The translations under genes and the position numbers were made by a program. The notes beneath the pieces were generated by a model. It did not search any database. It was not told the DNA's origin and saw only the letters and a list, made by a program, of their open reading frames with translations. A stretch of DNA of 64,000 bases, taken from assembly GCF_036174265.1 (NCBI RefSeq), contig NZ_CP108055.1, positions 5,828,001 to 5,892,000 of the forward strand. The letters run 5' to 3'. Origin of the DNA: Streptomyces sp. NBC_00285. Its GTDB lineage: Bacteria > Actinomycetota > Actinomycetes > Streptomycetales > Streptomycetaceae. Position 1 is the first letter of the stretch, and the number at the start of each line of letters is the position of its first letter. Below, in pieces: positions 7,410-16,717 of this stretch.

Positions 7410-10400
7410 TCAGTCGCACGGAGGATCGTACGAGAGCCGCGGCAGGTACTTCTCCCACTCCTCGCGGGTCAGGACGTTCCCGGTCGTGGCGCAGATATGG
7501 CTGATCGCGTCGTCGACGTCGAGGTCCCACAGGCGGATGGTGTCGGAGCCGCTGGACACCCCGAGCATGCGGCTGTTGGGGCTGAAGGAGAGGAAGTTGC
7601 CGGTCTTGGCGTTGGGACTCATCGACTGTCCGATACGGCGGGCCTCGGCCGGGTCGGACACGTCCCACAGCCGGACCGTGTTGTCGTTGCCGCCGCTGGC
7701 CAGGGTGCGCCCGTCCCTGCGGTAGGTCAGCGACACGACCGCCTCGGTGTGACCGGTGAGCGCGGCGCCCGACTGACGGGCCCGGGCCGGGTCGGACACG
7801 TCCCACAGCCGGACTGTGTCGTCGTCGCTGCCGCTGGCCAGGGTCGTGCCGTCCGGACTGTAGGCGAGCACGTTGACCGGGCCGGTGTGCCCGGTGAGCG
7901 GCGTGCCGAGGGGAGTGGGCGGTCGGGCGGCACCCAGCTTCCACAGCCGGATCGTGCCGTCCGCGCTGCCGCTGGCCAGGGTGGTGCCGTCCGGGCTGAA
8001 GACGAGGGCGTTGATGTAGCCCTTGTGGCCGGTGAGCGGCGCGCCGAGCGGCCGTGGATGCGCCGGGTCGGCGACGTCCCACAGCTGCAGGGTGCGGTCG
8101 GTGTAGGCGGTGGCCAGGGTCTTCCCGTCCGGGCTGTACGCCAGTGCGTCGGGGCCCATGAACCGGGTGCGCAGCCCGATGAGGGAGTCATAGGGGGTCG
8201 GGTGGGCCGGGTCGGTGACGTTCCACAGGCGCACGGACTGCGCGCCCGTGGTCACCGCGAGCGTGTGGCCGTCGGGCGAGAACACCTGGGCGCGCTGGCC
8301 GGTGTCCCCGGGAAGGAACGGCTTGCTCAGCGCCACCGGACGTCCGGGATCCCGGACGTCCCACAGCCGGATCCGGCCGTCGCGCGCGGCCGTGGAGAGC
8401 ACCTTGCCGTCGGGTCGGAACGCCCCGTTGCCGCCGACCATGTCCGACGTGGGGATCGACCACAGGCGCACCTTGCTGTCGCCGCTGCCCGTCGCGAGCG
8501 TACGGCCGTCGGGGCTGAAGCCCAGCGCGTACATCTCACCGCTGCTTCCGGCGAGCGGCTCGCCGACCTGTGAGGGGTACTCCGGATCGCTCACGTTCCA
8601 CAGGCTCGCCGTGCTGTCCGCGCTGGCGGCGGCCAGCATGCCGCCCCTGGGACTGAAGGCCACGGACCAGACCGGGCCGGTGTGGCCGGTGAGCGGCGAG
8701 CCGACGGGACTCGGGTCGGCCGGGTCGGACACGTCCCACAGCCGGACACTGTCGTCCGCACTGCCGCTGGCGAGCATGGTCCCGTCCGGGCTGAACGCGA
8801 CCGAGTGCACCAGCCCCGTGTGCCCGGTCAGCACCCGGTCGTACGCCGTCGGCCGCAGCCGATCCGTGGTGTCCCACAGCCGGACCGTGTCGTCGTCGCC
8901 ACCGGCCGCGAGCGTGTGCCCGTCCGGGCTCCATGCCACGGAACGCACGGCGGCACCGGCGCCGGTCAGCGCCCGGGACGGCTCCTTCGCGTCGCGCATG
9001 TTCCACAGCCGTACGGTGCGGTCCTCGCCGGCGGAGGCCAGCGTGCGCCCGTCCGGGCTGAACGCGATCAGGTAGATCGTGCCGCGATGGCCGGCCAGGG
9101 GAGCGCCGAGGGGCTTCGGGCGGCGCGGGTCGGTGATGTCCCACCGCCGGATCGTCCCGTCGTCCCCGGCACTGGCCAGGGTTTTGCCGTCCGGGCTGAA
9201 GACCGCGCTGCTCACCCAGCTCGTGCCAGCGGCCAGGGGCTTGCCCAGCGCCCTGGGGTGAGCGCGGTCGCTGACGTCCCACAGGCGGACGGTCCGGTCG
9301 TAGCTGGCGGTGGCGAGGAGCTTGCCGTCCGGGCTGAACGAGGTGAGGTAGACGGCGCCGGTGTGGCCGGTGAGCGAGGTGGCCAGCGGCGCGTTGACGA
9401 TCGAGATCAGCCGGGTGTTGGTGCCCTCGTCGTCGGGCCGGAGACCGTGGGCGACCAGGTCGATCCGGGCGGACAGCGACGGGTCCGTGTACTGGACGCG
9501 GTCGGCCTCCGCGACGACCTGCTCGAACACCGCGTCGTTGCGCTGCTGCCAGGCGACCACCGCCGACCCGACGGCCACCATCGCGAGGACGACCAGTGCC
9601 GACACCGCGCCCCGGGCGATCAGGACCGTGCGCCGGCGCAGCCGGACCGAGGCGGCCAGGAACTCCACCGCGCTGCGGGTCAGGAAGGTGTCCCCGGCGG
9701 ACTTCGCCCAGGTGCGCGCCTGCTCCAGCCGCGATCCCCGGTACAGCAGCGAGGAGTCGCGGTGGGAACCCTCCCAGGACCGGCCGTCCTCCTCGATCCG
9801 CTGGCGCAGCAGATGATCACTGCGGTCCTCGTCGATCCACTCGCGCAGCCGCGGCCACGCCGTCAGCAGGGCCTCGTGGGTGATCTCCACGGTGTCCGCG
9901 TCCAGGGTCACCAGGCGGGCGCGCACCAGCGCCTCCAGGGACTCCTCCGTCTTGCCCGGGTCCGTCGACTCCGCGGCCAGCTGACGCCGGGTGCCGCGCC
10001 TGCGGGTGGCCTGGGTGTCCTCGCCCAGGCGCACCAGGCGCAGCAGCAGCAGCCGGGCCGCCGTACGCGCCGCCGGGTCCAGACCCGTCCAGGCCCGCTC
10101 GGCCGTCGCCGCGACCGCGCCCTGGATACCGCCGGCCGCGCGATAGCCGGACAGGGTCAGCCGGCCCGCCTTGCGGCGCTGCCAGGTGGAGAGGAGGGCG
10201 TGCGAGAGCAGCGGCAGCACGCCCGCGTCGTGTGCCCCCCGCGGACCGTCGGCGCTCACCTCCCGGACGATCAGCTCGGCGAGCCCCGGTTCCAGCTCCA
10301 GGCCCACGGCCCGGGCCGGACCGGTCACGGCCTCGCGCAGCTCCCCGCCGGTCAGCGGCCCGAGCACCATGTGCCGGTGCTGGAGCGCGTCGGCCAGCTC

Positions 10401-11381
10401 GGGGTGGTTCAGGCAGCGCTCGTAGAAGTCGGCACGGACGCCGAGGAGCACGAGGGCGGGCGCGGGAGCATCCGGCCCCTCCGGCGTGCACGCGGCGTGC
10501 AGCAGCCGGACGAACGTACGCCGGGCCGTCTCGTCCGCGCAGAGCGTGAACGCCTCCTCGAACTGGTCCACGATCACCACCGGCGGGGCGGCGGCGGCCC
10601 CGCGCCGATCCCACGAGGCGACCGCTTCCCGCACGGCGGACGCGAATTCAGGAGGACGGTCGGTCATCTCGCTGTCTGCGCCGGAAAGAACGGCTTCCAA
10701 CTCGGGTATACGACGGGTCAGTTCCGTCACCGGATCGGCGCCCGGCACGAGCTGGAGGATCGTACGGCCGCCGTCCTCGGCGTCACCGAGGAGCGCGCCC
10801 TCCTCCAGGGCGGTCACCAGACCGGCGTTGAGCAGCGAGGACTTGCCCGCGCCCGAGGCGCCCACGAGCATCACCAGACCGCCCGAGCCGGACTCGGACG
10901 CCGAACGCAGCAGCTTGACCAGCGCCTCCGCGCTCCGCTCCCGGCCGAAGAACCAGCGGGCGTCCTCGCGCCGGTAGGAGGCCAGACCGCGGTACGGGCA
11001 GACACCGGCGGGCGCGGGGGCCGTGGCGTCGGCCGAGGCACCCTCGTCCTCCTCCGGCGACACCGCCCGCTCCCACAGCCGCTGCCACTGGCCCAGGTCG
11101 TACAGTCCGGCCGCGACAGGGGTGGGACTGATTCGCCGCGCCTCGGGAATGAGGATGTGCAGCACGGCGGTCAGCACGGCGAACTGAGCGGGTACGTTCC
11201 GGGCCCGCCGCCAGTCGCTGATCCGCTGCGCGGACACCCGGACGGGCCGCCCCCGCTCGTCGACACGCTGGAGCCGGCCGACTCCCTCGGACACCCGCTT
11301 GAGCGGCGGATTTCCCGCCTCCCGGTACAGCAGAGCAAGACGTTCCGCGAAGGCCGTGCGTGTCCCTGAGTCGGAACTCAA
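7410..11381 (-). CDS. nSTAND1-type NTPase with N-terminal HTH and 14 WD40 repeats
   Basis: A 1323-residue multidomain protein. Residues 1-95 look like a helix-turn-helix region (VSAQRISDWRRARNVPAQ). The nSTAND1 hallmark YRGLASYRREDARWFFGRE is at about 130-148. The P-loop GASGAGKSS is at 174-182 and Walker B VVIVDQFEEA near 265. A single membrane helix lies at about 580-605 (ALVVLAMVAVGSAVVAW). Residues 650-1290 hold 14 WD40 repeats, each ending in a variant of DxTVRLWDV; 14 fits two seven-bladed propellers. STAND NTPases are signal-sensing switches: the propeller would bind a ligand and the NTPase would oligomerise. No enzymatic effector domain is visible, so signalling through the HTH region is inferred. 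Its neighbours do not reveal the stimulus. Confidence 0.85.
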   Translation of the reverse strand: MSSDSGTRTAFAERLALLYREAGNPPLKRVSEGVGRLQRVDERGRPVRVSAQRISDWRRARNVPAQFAVLTAVLHILIPEARRISPTPVAAGLYDLGQWQRLWERAVSPEEDEGASADATAPAPAGVCPYRGLASYRREDARWFFGRERSAEALVKLLRSASESGSGGLVMLVGASGAGKSSLLNAGLVTALEEGALLGDAEDGGRTILQLVPGADPVTELTRRIPELEAVLSGADSEMTDRPPEFASAVREAVASWDRRGAAAAPPVVIVDQFEEAFTLCADETARRTFVRLLHAACTPEGPDAPAPALVLLGVRADFYERCLNHPELADALQHRHMVLGPLTGGELREAVTGPARAVGLELEPGLAELIVREVSADGPRGAHDAGVLPLLSHALLSTWQRRKAGRLTLSGYRAAGGIQGAVAATAERAWTGLDPAARTAARLLLLRLVRLGEDTQATRRRGTRRQLAAESTDPGKTEESLEALVRARLVTLDADTVEITHEALLTAWPRLREWIDEDRSDHLLRQRIEEDGRSWEGSHRDSSLLYRGSRLEQARTWAKSAGDTFLTRSAVEFLAASVRLRRRTVLIARGAVSALVVLAMVAVGSAVVAWQQRNDAVFEQVVAEADRVQYTDPSLSARIDLVAHGLRPDDEGTNTRLISIVNAPLATSLTGHTGAVYLTSFSPDGKLLATASYDRTVRLWDVSDRAHPRALGKPLAAGTSWVSSAVFSPDGKTLASAGDDGTIRRWDITDPRRPKPLGAPLAGHRGTIYLIAFSPDGRTLASAGEDRTVRLWNMRDAKEPSRALTGAGAAVRSVAWSPDGHTLAAGGDDDTVRLWDTTDRLRPTAYDRVLTGHTGLVHSVAFSPDGTMLASGSADDSVRLWDVSDPADPSPVGSPLTGHTGPVWSVAFSPRGGMLAAASADSTASLWNVSDPEYPSQVGEPLAGSSGEMYALGFSPDGRTLATGSGDSKVRLWSIPTSDMVGGNGAFRPDGKVLSTAARDGRIRLWDVRDPGRPVALSKPFLPGDTGQRAQVFSPDGHTLAVTTGAQSVRLWNVTDPAHPTPYDSLIGLRTRFMGPDALAYSPDGKTLATAYTDRTLQLWDVADPAHPRPLGAPLTGHKGYINALVFSPDGTTLASGSADGTIRLWKLGAARPPTPLGTPLTGHTGPVNVLAYSPDGTTLASGSDDDTVRLWDVSDPARARQSGAALTGHTEAVVSLTYRRDGRTLASGGNDNTVRLWDVSDPAEARRIGQSMSPNAKTGNFLSFSPNSRMLGVSSGSDTIRLWDLDVDDAISHICATTGNVLTREEWEKYLPRLSYDPPCD

Positions 11382-11739
11382 GGTTCCACCCCTTACTTCC
11401 CTCGCGGTTCAATCCGGACCGGAAAACCCACTTTATATGGCTGACCTGCGGCGACGCACCGTCTCCCCTACCGGAACCTCCTCTGTTGGCCCCTGCGCTG
11501 GCAGGATCATGAGTCCACGGCGCAGCCACCGGGCGACGCCATCACAGGCCATCAGTCCGGCGCCCGGTATTCCACCCAGCGCGCCGCACTTTCTCGGTCA
11601 CATTCCGTCCACGGTCCACCGCTTCCTCCGGTACCGGTCCCCACGAGGGGAGGGACCGGTACCGGACGAAGCGGGACGATCACCGTGCCGCCCTACACTT
11701 GGCCGGACACACGCGGCGGAGGACGGAACGGAGCGGACT
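11382..11739. promoter_or_regulatory. Divergent intergenic region with a 15-bp hairpin
   Basis: This gap between the WD40 gene and the arsR-like gene contains a perfect 15-bp inverted repeat (TCCGGTACCGGTCCC at 11627-11641, complement at 11652-11666). It sits about 75 bases before the ArsR start. It could be the ArsR operator or a 5'-leader hairpin for the arsR-ATPase transcript. No gene is seen in the rest. Confidence 0.5.
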
Positions 11740-12099
11740 GTGGCGAAGGTCGTCGGCGCTTTCCAGGACCCTTCGGCGGACGTGCTCGCCGAGGCGGCCG
11801 CCGCGTTCGGACTCCTCGCCTCCGCCGCCCGGCTGCACATCATGTGGGCCCTGTCCCAGGGCGAGAGCGATGTCACCCACCTCGCCGACCGGGTCGGCGG
11901 CGCACTGCCCGCGGTCAGCCAGCACCTGGCGAAACTGAAACTCGCCGGCCTCGTCCGCGCCCGCCGCGAAGGCCGACGGCAGGTCTACTACGTCGACGAC
12001 CCCGACATCGTGACCGTGGTCCGCGTCATGGTCGGCCAGCTGACGGCCCGAGAGACCTCCATCACACCGACGGACCGACTGCGCGAGGCCGGTGCCTGA
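11740..12099 (+). CDS. ArsR/SmtB family transcriptional regulator
   Basis: A 119-residue winged-helix repressor. The recognition helix region is LPAVSQHLAKLKLAGLVRAR (about residues 56-75), followed by the wing RREGRRQVYYVDD. N-terminal FGLLASAARLHIMWAL is the usual dimer/helix-1 segment. ArsR proteins leave DNA when metal or another effector binds. Here no clear ELCVCDL cysteine motif is seen, so any metal site must be elsewhere. The GTG at 11740 gives a normal family length. The following P-type ATPase gene starts within its 3' end, so the two are co-expressed and this protein probably controls the pump. Confidence 0.87.
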   Translation: MAKVVGAFQDPSADVLAEAAAAFGLLASAARLHIMWALSQGESDVTHLADRVGGALPAVSQHLAKLKLAGLVRARREGRRQVYYVDDPDIVTVVRVMVGQLTARETSITPTDRLREAGA

Positions 12100-15001
12100 G
12101 GAGTCGGAGGCGCGCAGGCAGGCAGACCGGCCGGCTGACGCGCCCGCGCCGCCCGCGCATCCGGGTCCGAGCCCGGTTCTGGCTTCGGGTCCGGCTTCGG
12201 CTTCGGCTTCGGCTGGGAGTGGGGGCGGGGCCATTGATGTGGGTGACCTGGCGTCGGAGTCCAGGGACCCGGCCTCGTCGTTCGAACCCGCTCCTCCTCC
12301 GGCCCTGCGGATAGTCCCCTCTACGGTCGACGCCGGACCGACCGTCCCTCGCCGCACACCCGGCACGGCCCGTCCCACCCCCGGCTCCGACCAGGCCGTT
12401 TCCTCCGCCGCCGGTCTCCTCGAAGTGTTCCGCGGCCTCGACAGCGGTCCGCGAGGGCTGACCGAGGCACAGGCCGGAGAGCGGCTGGCGCGGTTCGGGG
12501 AGAACGTGATTCCCGACGGCCGGGACCCCTCCTGGCCCAGACTGTTCGCCCGCAGCCTGCGCGACCCGTTCACCGCGGTGCTGCTCTGCCTGGGGCTGGT
12601 GTCGGCCGCGGTGCTCGCCTGGGGCACCGCCTCGGTGATCCTCCTGCTTGTCGTCGTCAGCGGTGTGCTGCGCGCCTCGGGCGAACACCGTGCCGACCGT
12701 TCCACGGCGGGACTGCGCCGCCTGGTGGCCCACACGGTCACGGTCCAGCGCCGGGCCCACGACGACACGCCACCGGTCACCCGGGAGATCCCGGTCGAGG
12801 AACTCGTCCCCGGCGACGTCGTACGGCTCGTCCCGGGCGACCTGATTCCCGCGGACGTACGACTGCTGCGTTCGACCGGACTGACGGTCCACCAGGCCGC
12901 GCTCACCGGAGAGTCGGCACCGGTGGAGAAGGCCGCGGACGCCGGTGCGGATGACGCCGTCGCGGATGACGCCGGCATGGATGACGACACGTCCGGCACG
13001 GGCATCCTCGCGCACCCCCGGCTCTGCTTCCAGGGCAGCAGTGTCGCCTCCGGCAACGCCATCGCAGTCGTCACTGCGACCGGCGCCGGCACCCTGTTCG
13101 CCGCAGCTCACCGCCGTACCGGAAAGCCCCCCGCGACCACCTTCGAACGTTCCGTCCAGGGCGTCTCCTGGATCCTGATCCGCTTCGCCCTGCTGACTCC
13201 GCCCCTGGTGCTCATGGCGAACGCCGCCCTCCGCGGCCGCGGCCTGGAGACCCTCCCCTTCGCCGTCGCGGTGGCGGTCGGGCTGACCCCCGAGATGCTG
13301 CCGGTCCTGGTCACCGCCTGCCTGGCCCGCGCCGCCGCCCCCCTCGCCCGCGCCCACGGCGTCATCGTCCGGCGGCTCCCCGCCCTGCACGACATCGGCG
13401 CCATGGACGTCCTGTGCGTCGACAAGACCGGCACCCTCACCCAGGACCGCCCGGTCGTCGACCGCGCACTGGACGCCGCGGGCCACGACGACCCCGGCGT
13501 ACTGCGCTGGGCGGCGGCGGCCGCCTGGTGGTCCCTCCAGCTCACCGACCTGCCGGCCCCCGACGCCCTGGACGAGGCGCTGCTCGCCGCCGCCGACGAG
13601 GACGCGCTCATGGCGTACGACGGCGTCACGGCCGTCCCCTTCGACCCGGTCCGCCGCCTGGCCACCGTCGTCGTCCGCACTCCCGGCCGGCTCGGCACGC
13701 AGACCCTGATCACGAAGGGGGCCGTGGACGCCGTACTGCTCCGCTGCTCCCTGCCCGACGACGAGCGCGCCCGACTCCTCGACCTCGCCGACGCCCTGGC
13801 CGCGGACGGAGTGCGCGTCCTCGCGGTAGCCACCGCCGAACGCCCCGCGGGCAGCCGCCTCGACGAACACGGCCTCACCTTCCGCGGCCTGGTCACCCTC
13901 CGGGACGACCTCGCCCCCACCGCCGCCGAGGCCCTCGCCGGACTCGCCGGACAGGGCGTCGCCGTCAAGGTCCTCACCGGCGACCACCCAGGCACCGCGG
14001 TGCGGGCCTGCCGTGATCTGGGGGTGCCGGTGGCCGGTGTCGTCACCGCCGACCGCCTCGACACCCTCACCGACGCCGAACTCACCGAACTGGCCCGCCG
14101 TACGACCGTCTTCGCCCGCTGCACCCCCGACCACAAGACCCGCGTCACCCGAGCCCTCCAGGCCGGCGGCCACACGGTCGGCTTCCTCGGCGACGGCGTC
14201 AACGACCTGCCCGCCCTGCGGACCGCCGACGTAGGCGTCGCACCACCCGACGCGGCCGGGGTGACCAGGGAGAACGCCGATCTCGTACTCGCCGGGAAGG
14301 ACCTCACCGCGATCGGCCACGCGGTCGCCGCCGGCCGTCACGCGGGCGGCAACATCGCCACGTATCTGCGCATCACGCTCTCCTCCAACCTCGGAAACGT
14401 GATCGCGATGCTCTCCGCGGGCCTCCTCCTGCCGTTCCTGCCGATGCTCCCGGCCCAGGTCCTCGTGCAGAACCTGTGCTTCGACGCGGCCCAACTGGCG
14501 TTCGCCTACGACCTTCCCGCCCCGTCCGTGCTGCGCCGTCCGCGTGTGCTGGAGCCCCGGGAACTGCTCCGGTTCATCGTCGGATTCGGCGCACTGAACG
14601 CCGTGGCCGACCTGGCGACGTTCGGCGTCCTCGCGCTGGCCCTGAGGGGGCCGGGGGACGACGAGGCGCTGTTCCACTCGGGCTGGTTCACGGAGAACCT
14701 GCTGACGCAGGCGCTGGTGATGGTGCTGCTGTCACTCGGCCGACGAGGCGGACGAGGCGGACGGCGGGGCGGCAGGCGGTTGGGCCCGGTGACCTGGTCC
14801 GCCGCCGGGCTGGCCGGAGTCGGCCTGCTGCTCCCCGCGTCGCCGCTGGGCCCGGCCCTGGGCCTGACCCCGCTGCCCGGCGTGTACTACGCCCTCCTGG
14901 CGGCCGTCCTCGCGCTGTACGCCGTGGCCCTGCCGAGGGCGAGAGCCCGCTACGAGCACCGGACACTCCACCGTTCGACGGTTGCGCAACCCGCCGACTG
15001 A
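12092..15001 (+). CDS. P-type ATPase, magnesium-translocating (MgtA-like)
   Basis: A 969-residue P3-like cation pump. After a low-complexity Pro/Ala/Ser N-terminus comes the N-domain GLTEAQAGERLARFGENVIP (about residues 125-144). The actuator loop TGES is near 270 and the phosphorylation motif DKTGTLT near 445. The ATP-binding TKGAVDAVLLRC is at about 540. The hinge GDGVNDLPALR is at about 700, and four or more C-terminal helices follow. The lack of an N-terminal CxxC metal domain and the presence of NLCFDAAQLAFAYD favour Mg2+ over heavy metals. It overlaps the upstream arsR-like gene by 8 bases if the GTG at 12092 is used; the real start could be later (GTG at 12239). The segment at about 12178-12212 encodes a GSASAS-type simple repeat. 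Confidence 0.85.
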   Translation: MPEESEARRQADRPADAPAPPAHPGPSPVLASGPASASASAGSGGGAIDVGDLASESRDPASSFEPAPPPALRIVPSTVDAGPTVPRRTPGTARPTPGSDQAVSSAAGLLEVFRGLDSGPRGLTEAQAGERLARFGENVIPDGRDPSWPRLFARSLRDPFTAVLLCLGLVSAAVLAWGTASVILLLVVVSGVLRASGEHRADRSTAGLRRLVAHTVTVQRRAHDDTPPVTREIPVEELVPGDVVRLVPGDLIPADVRLLRSTGLTVHQAALTGESAPVEKAADAGADDAVADDAGMDDDTSGTGILAHPRLCFQGSSVASGNAIAVVTATGAGTLFAAAHRRTGKPPATTFERSVQGVSWILIRFALLTPPLVLMANAALRGRGLETLPFAVAVAVGLTPEMLPVLVTACLARAAAPLARAHGVIVRRLPALHDIGAMDVLCVDKTGTLTQDRPVVDRALDAAGHDDPGVLRWAAAAAWWSLQLTDLPAPDALDEALLAAADEDALMAYDGVTAVPFDPVRRLATVVVRTPGRLGTQTLITKGAVDAVLLRCSLPDDERARLLDLADALAADGVRVLAVATAERPAGSRLDEHGLTFRGLVTLRDDLAPTAAEALAGLAGQGVAVKVLTGDHPGTAVRACRDLGVPVAGVVTADRLDTLTDAELTELARRTTVFARCTPDHKTRVTRALQAGGHTVGFLGDGVNDLPALRTADVGVAPPDAAGVTRENADLVLAGKDLTAIGHAVAAGRHAGGNIATYLRITLSSNLGNVIAMLSAGLLLPFLPMLPAQVLVQNLCFDAAQLAFAYDLPAPSVLRRPRVLEPRELLRFIVGFGALNAVADLATFGVLALALRGPGDDEALFHSGWFTENLLTQALVMVLLSLGRRGGRGGRRGGRRLGPVTWSAAGLAGVGLLLPASPLGPALGLTPLPGVYYALLAAVLALYAVALPRARARYEHRTLHRSTVAQPAD

Positions 15002-15030
15002 GCGCGTCGGGGGCGGCGCCTGGGGCCGCG

Positions 15031-15279
15031 TCAGGGGCAGGCGATGTCGAACCCGTACCGCAGTGGCTCGTCCGTCACCCCGTGGTCGAGCCGGTAGACG
15101 TAGACCCCTTCGACCCGCACCCCGGCCGGCGCACCGTCCGCCTGGCAGGGATACGTCACCTGCACCACCCGGGGCCGGTCGACGACCTTGACCCGCATCC
15201 CGTCGGCCGGTCCGCCGTCCAGGACGGCGACTTCCCACCCGGTCACGTCCGGCGCCCGCACTGTCTCCGCTGTTTCCAC
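15031..15279 (-). CDS. Small hypothetical protein, 82 residues
   Basis: A short acidic soluble protein with no signal peptide or membrane helix. The sequence has coding-type third-position bias and a hydrophobic pattern expected of a folded beta-rich domain (WEVAVLDGGPADGMRVKVVD, then VEGVYVYRLDH). I do not recognise the family. It is convergent with the P-type ATPase and separated from it by 29 bases. It could be a host gene or an orphan of the toxin/immunity debris that follows. Confidence 0.6.
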   Translation of the reverse strand: METAETVRAPDVTGWEVAVLDGGPADGMRVKVVDRPRVVQVTYPCQADGAPAGVRVEGVYVYRLDHGVTDEPLRYGFDIACP

Positions 15280-15391
15280 GACAACAGTTTAAAGCTTGCG
15301 CAATCATCCGATCAGCGGAACAGATCACCTTTTCGGACCCGCAGACCGGAAAAGTCACCAACCGGACGACGTACGCCTCCGAGGCTGCGCC

Positions 15392-15720
15392 GTGAAACGG
15401 GTCGATCTGGCAGGCCGTCCGCACGGCGGGGTGCACACCCCGCAGGTCGTGAAGTGCGAGCGCAACACCAGCCCGACGAGACGGTCGAGTACCGCGGCGG
15501 CGTGTTCCTCAAGGACCGCTTCACCAACACCCCCACCCACCACCCCCAACTCGCCCTGGCCTTGGCCTTGGCCTCGGCCGAGTCCTGGCAGGGAATCCCC
15601 GCCACCCGCGACCCCGACCGCGAGATCACAGCCGAGGCAACCGACGAGGACTCCGGCGCCTACGGCCCGACGGTGACCTCCTGGACATCACCGCGCGAGT
15701 CGGTGTTCGACCAGGCCCAG
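15392..15720 (+). pseudogene. Degraded remnant resembling a polymorphic-toxin C-terminus
   Basis: Two coding-like pieces lie in different + frames. The first (from 15392) reads DLAGRPHGGVHTPQVVKCER, which resembles the GRPHG-x-HTPHV region of polymorphic toxin type 24 (Ntox24) domains. The second, from about 15480, continues in another frame with VEYRGGVFLKDRFTNTP and an acidic tail. Joining them needs one frameshift near 15470. No start, delivery domain or intact immunity gene is seen. The toxin resemblance is from memory of the family and is weak. Confidence 0.35.
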
Positions 15721-15792
15721 CCGGAACCCGTAGGCCCGCCTTGGCCCAGACTGTGCTCTCGGTGCCGCGCTCCTGGCCGGTGGGCCGTGGGA

Positions 15793-16686
15793 TCAGGCGG
15801 TGGCCGGGCGCGGGCTGCCGCGGAACACCTGGCCGGTGTGCCAGGAGCGGTGAGCTGCCGCGATGGGCAGGGCCCCGGGCTGAGGGCCGGTGAGCGGGCG
15901 GCCGGCGAGTGCGGTGACCTGCACGCGAGCAGCCTGGCTGCGGCCGACGAATCGCTGCGAGACCAGGATGCGTCGGCCGTCTCCGATGCCGAGGACACCC
16001 TTGTCGAAGAGCTTGTGATGCAGCGAGCACAGGCACAGCCCGTTGTCGACGTCGTCCGGGCCGTCGAACGCCCACCAGCGCACATGCGCGGCCTCCAGAC
16101 CTACCGGCGCCGCGCCGATCATGCCGTCGTAGCCGCAGAAGGCGCACTGGTACTCGTACGCGGTCAGCACCAACTCCCGCATCCGCCGGTCCCGTTGCCG
16201 CCTCGCGGGTACCGCCGGAGTGTCGGTCTCGGCGAGTTCCGGTTCCAGGCCCACCGCGTCACACAGATCCTGGTGCAGCGACGCCGGGAAGTGCAGATCC
16301 AGCAGCACCCGTGCCATACGGCCCAGCAGCGACGGTTCCCGCTTCAACGCCACCTGAAGATCCGGGGCCAGCCGCCCGGTGGCCCGACCGGCCCGCAGTT
16401 CCCGCACCCCGGTGCCGGGGCTGCCGACGCCGTGCTCGGTCCGCACCTCCCACACCCCGTCGCTGACCAGGTGGTGGAAGGGGTAGGCGGGCGTGGTCCC
16501 ACGCGACGGACCGTACTCCGCCAGCAGTTGCTTCAGATCCCCCTCCACCGCGCTGTACGGCAACTCGTCCGCGGCATCCGCCTGAAACCGGCCCAGCGCG
16601 TACAGCAGCAGCAACGGCTTGTGAGGCGCCCGCACCCCGTCCCGGCTCCACTGCCTCAACTTCGCGGCACGCTCCAGCCAGTCCAT
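15793..16686 (-). CDS. Phosphorothioate-DNA-binding type IV HNH restriction endonuclease
   Basis: A 297-residue protein with the architecture of ScoMcrA-related enzymes that cut near phosphorothioated DNA. The N-terminal sulfur-binding-domain signatures are RDGVRAPHKPLLLLYALGR (about residues 13-31) and YPFHHLVSDGVWEV (about 67-80). The C-terminal HNH domain has CAFCGYDGM (about 188-196), GLEAAHVRWW, DNGLCLCSLHHKLFDKGVLG, with the two CxxC-like pairs and catalytic histidines. The ATG at 16686 leaves 31 bases to the upstream DUF4041 gene in the same direction. No dnd modification genes are in the window, as expected for a type IV enzyme that attacks foreign modified DNA. The proposed role is family-based. 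Confidence 0.82.
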   Translation of the reverse strand: MDWLERAAKLRQWSRDGVRAPHKPLLLLYALGRFQADAADELPYSAVEGDLKQLLAEYGPSRGTTPAYPFHHLVSDGVWEVRTEHGVGSPGTGVRELRAGRATGRLAPDLQVALKREPSLLGRMARVLLDLHFPASLHQDLCDAVGLEPELAETDTPAVPARRQRDRRMRELVLTAYEYQCAFCGYDGMIGAAPVGLEAAHVRWWAFDGPDDVDNGLCLCSLHHKLFDKGVLGIGDGRRILVSQRFVGRSQAARVQVTALAGRPLTGPQPGALPIAAAHRSWHTGQVFRGSPRPATA

Positions 16687-16717
16687 GGCGATGATCGTAG
16701 TGATGCCCCACCGCACA

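Noticed and set aside
8682-11369. 895-codon + frame opposite the WD40 protein
   Set aside because: Arg/Gly-rich shadow of a GC-rich gene without recognisable domains.
12178-12212. GGCTTC-type microsatellite as a possible CRISPR or regulatory repeat
   Set aside because: It lies in the coding N-terminus of the P-type ATPase and encodes Ser/Ala linker residues. No CRISPR array is visible anywhere in the window.
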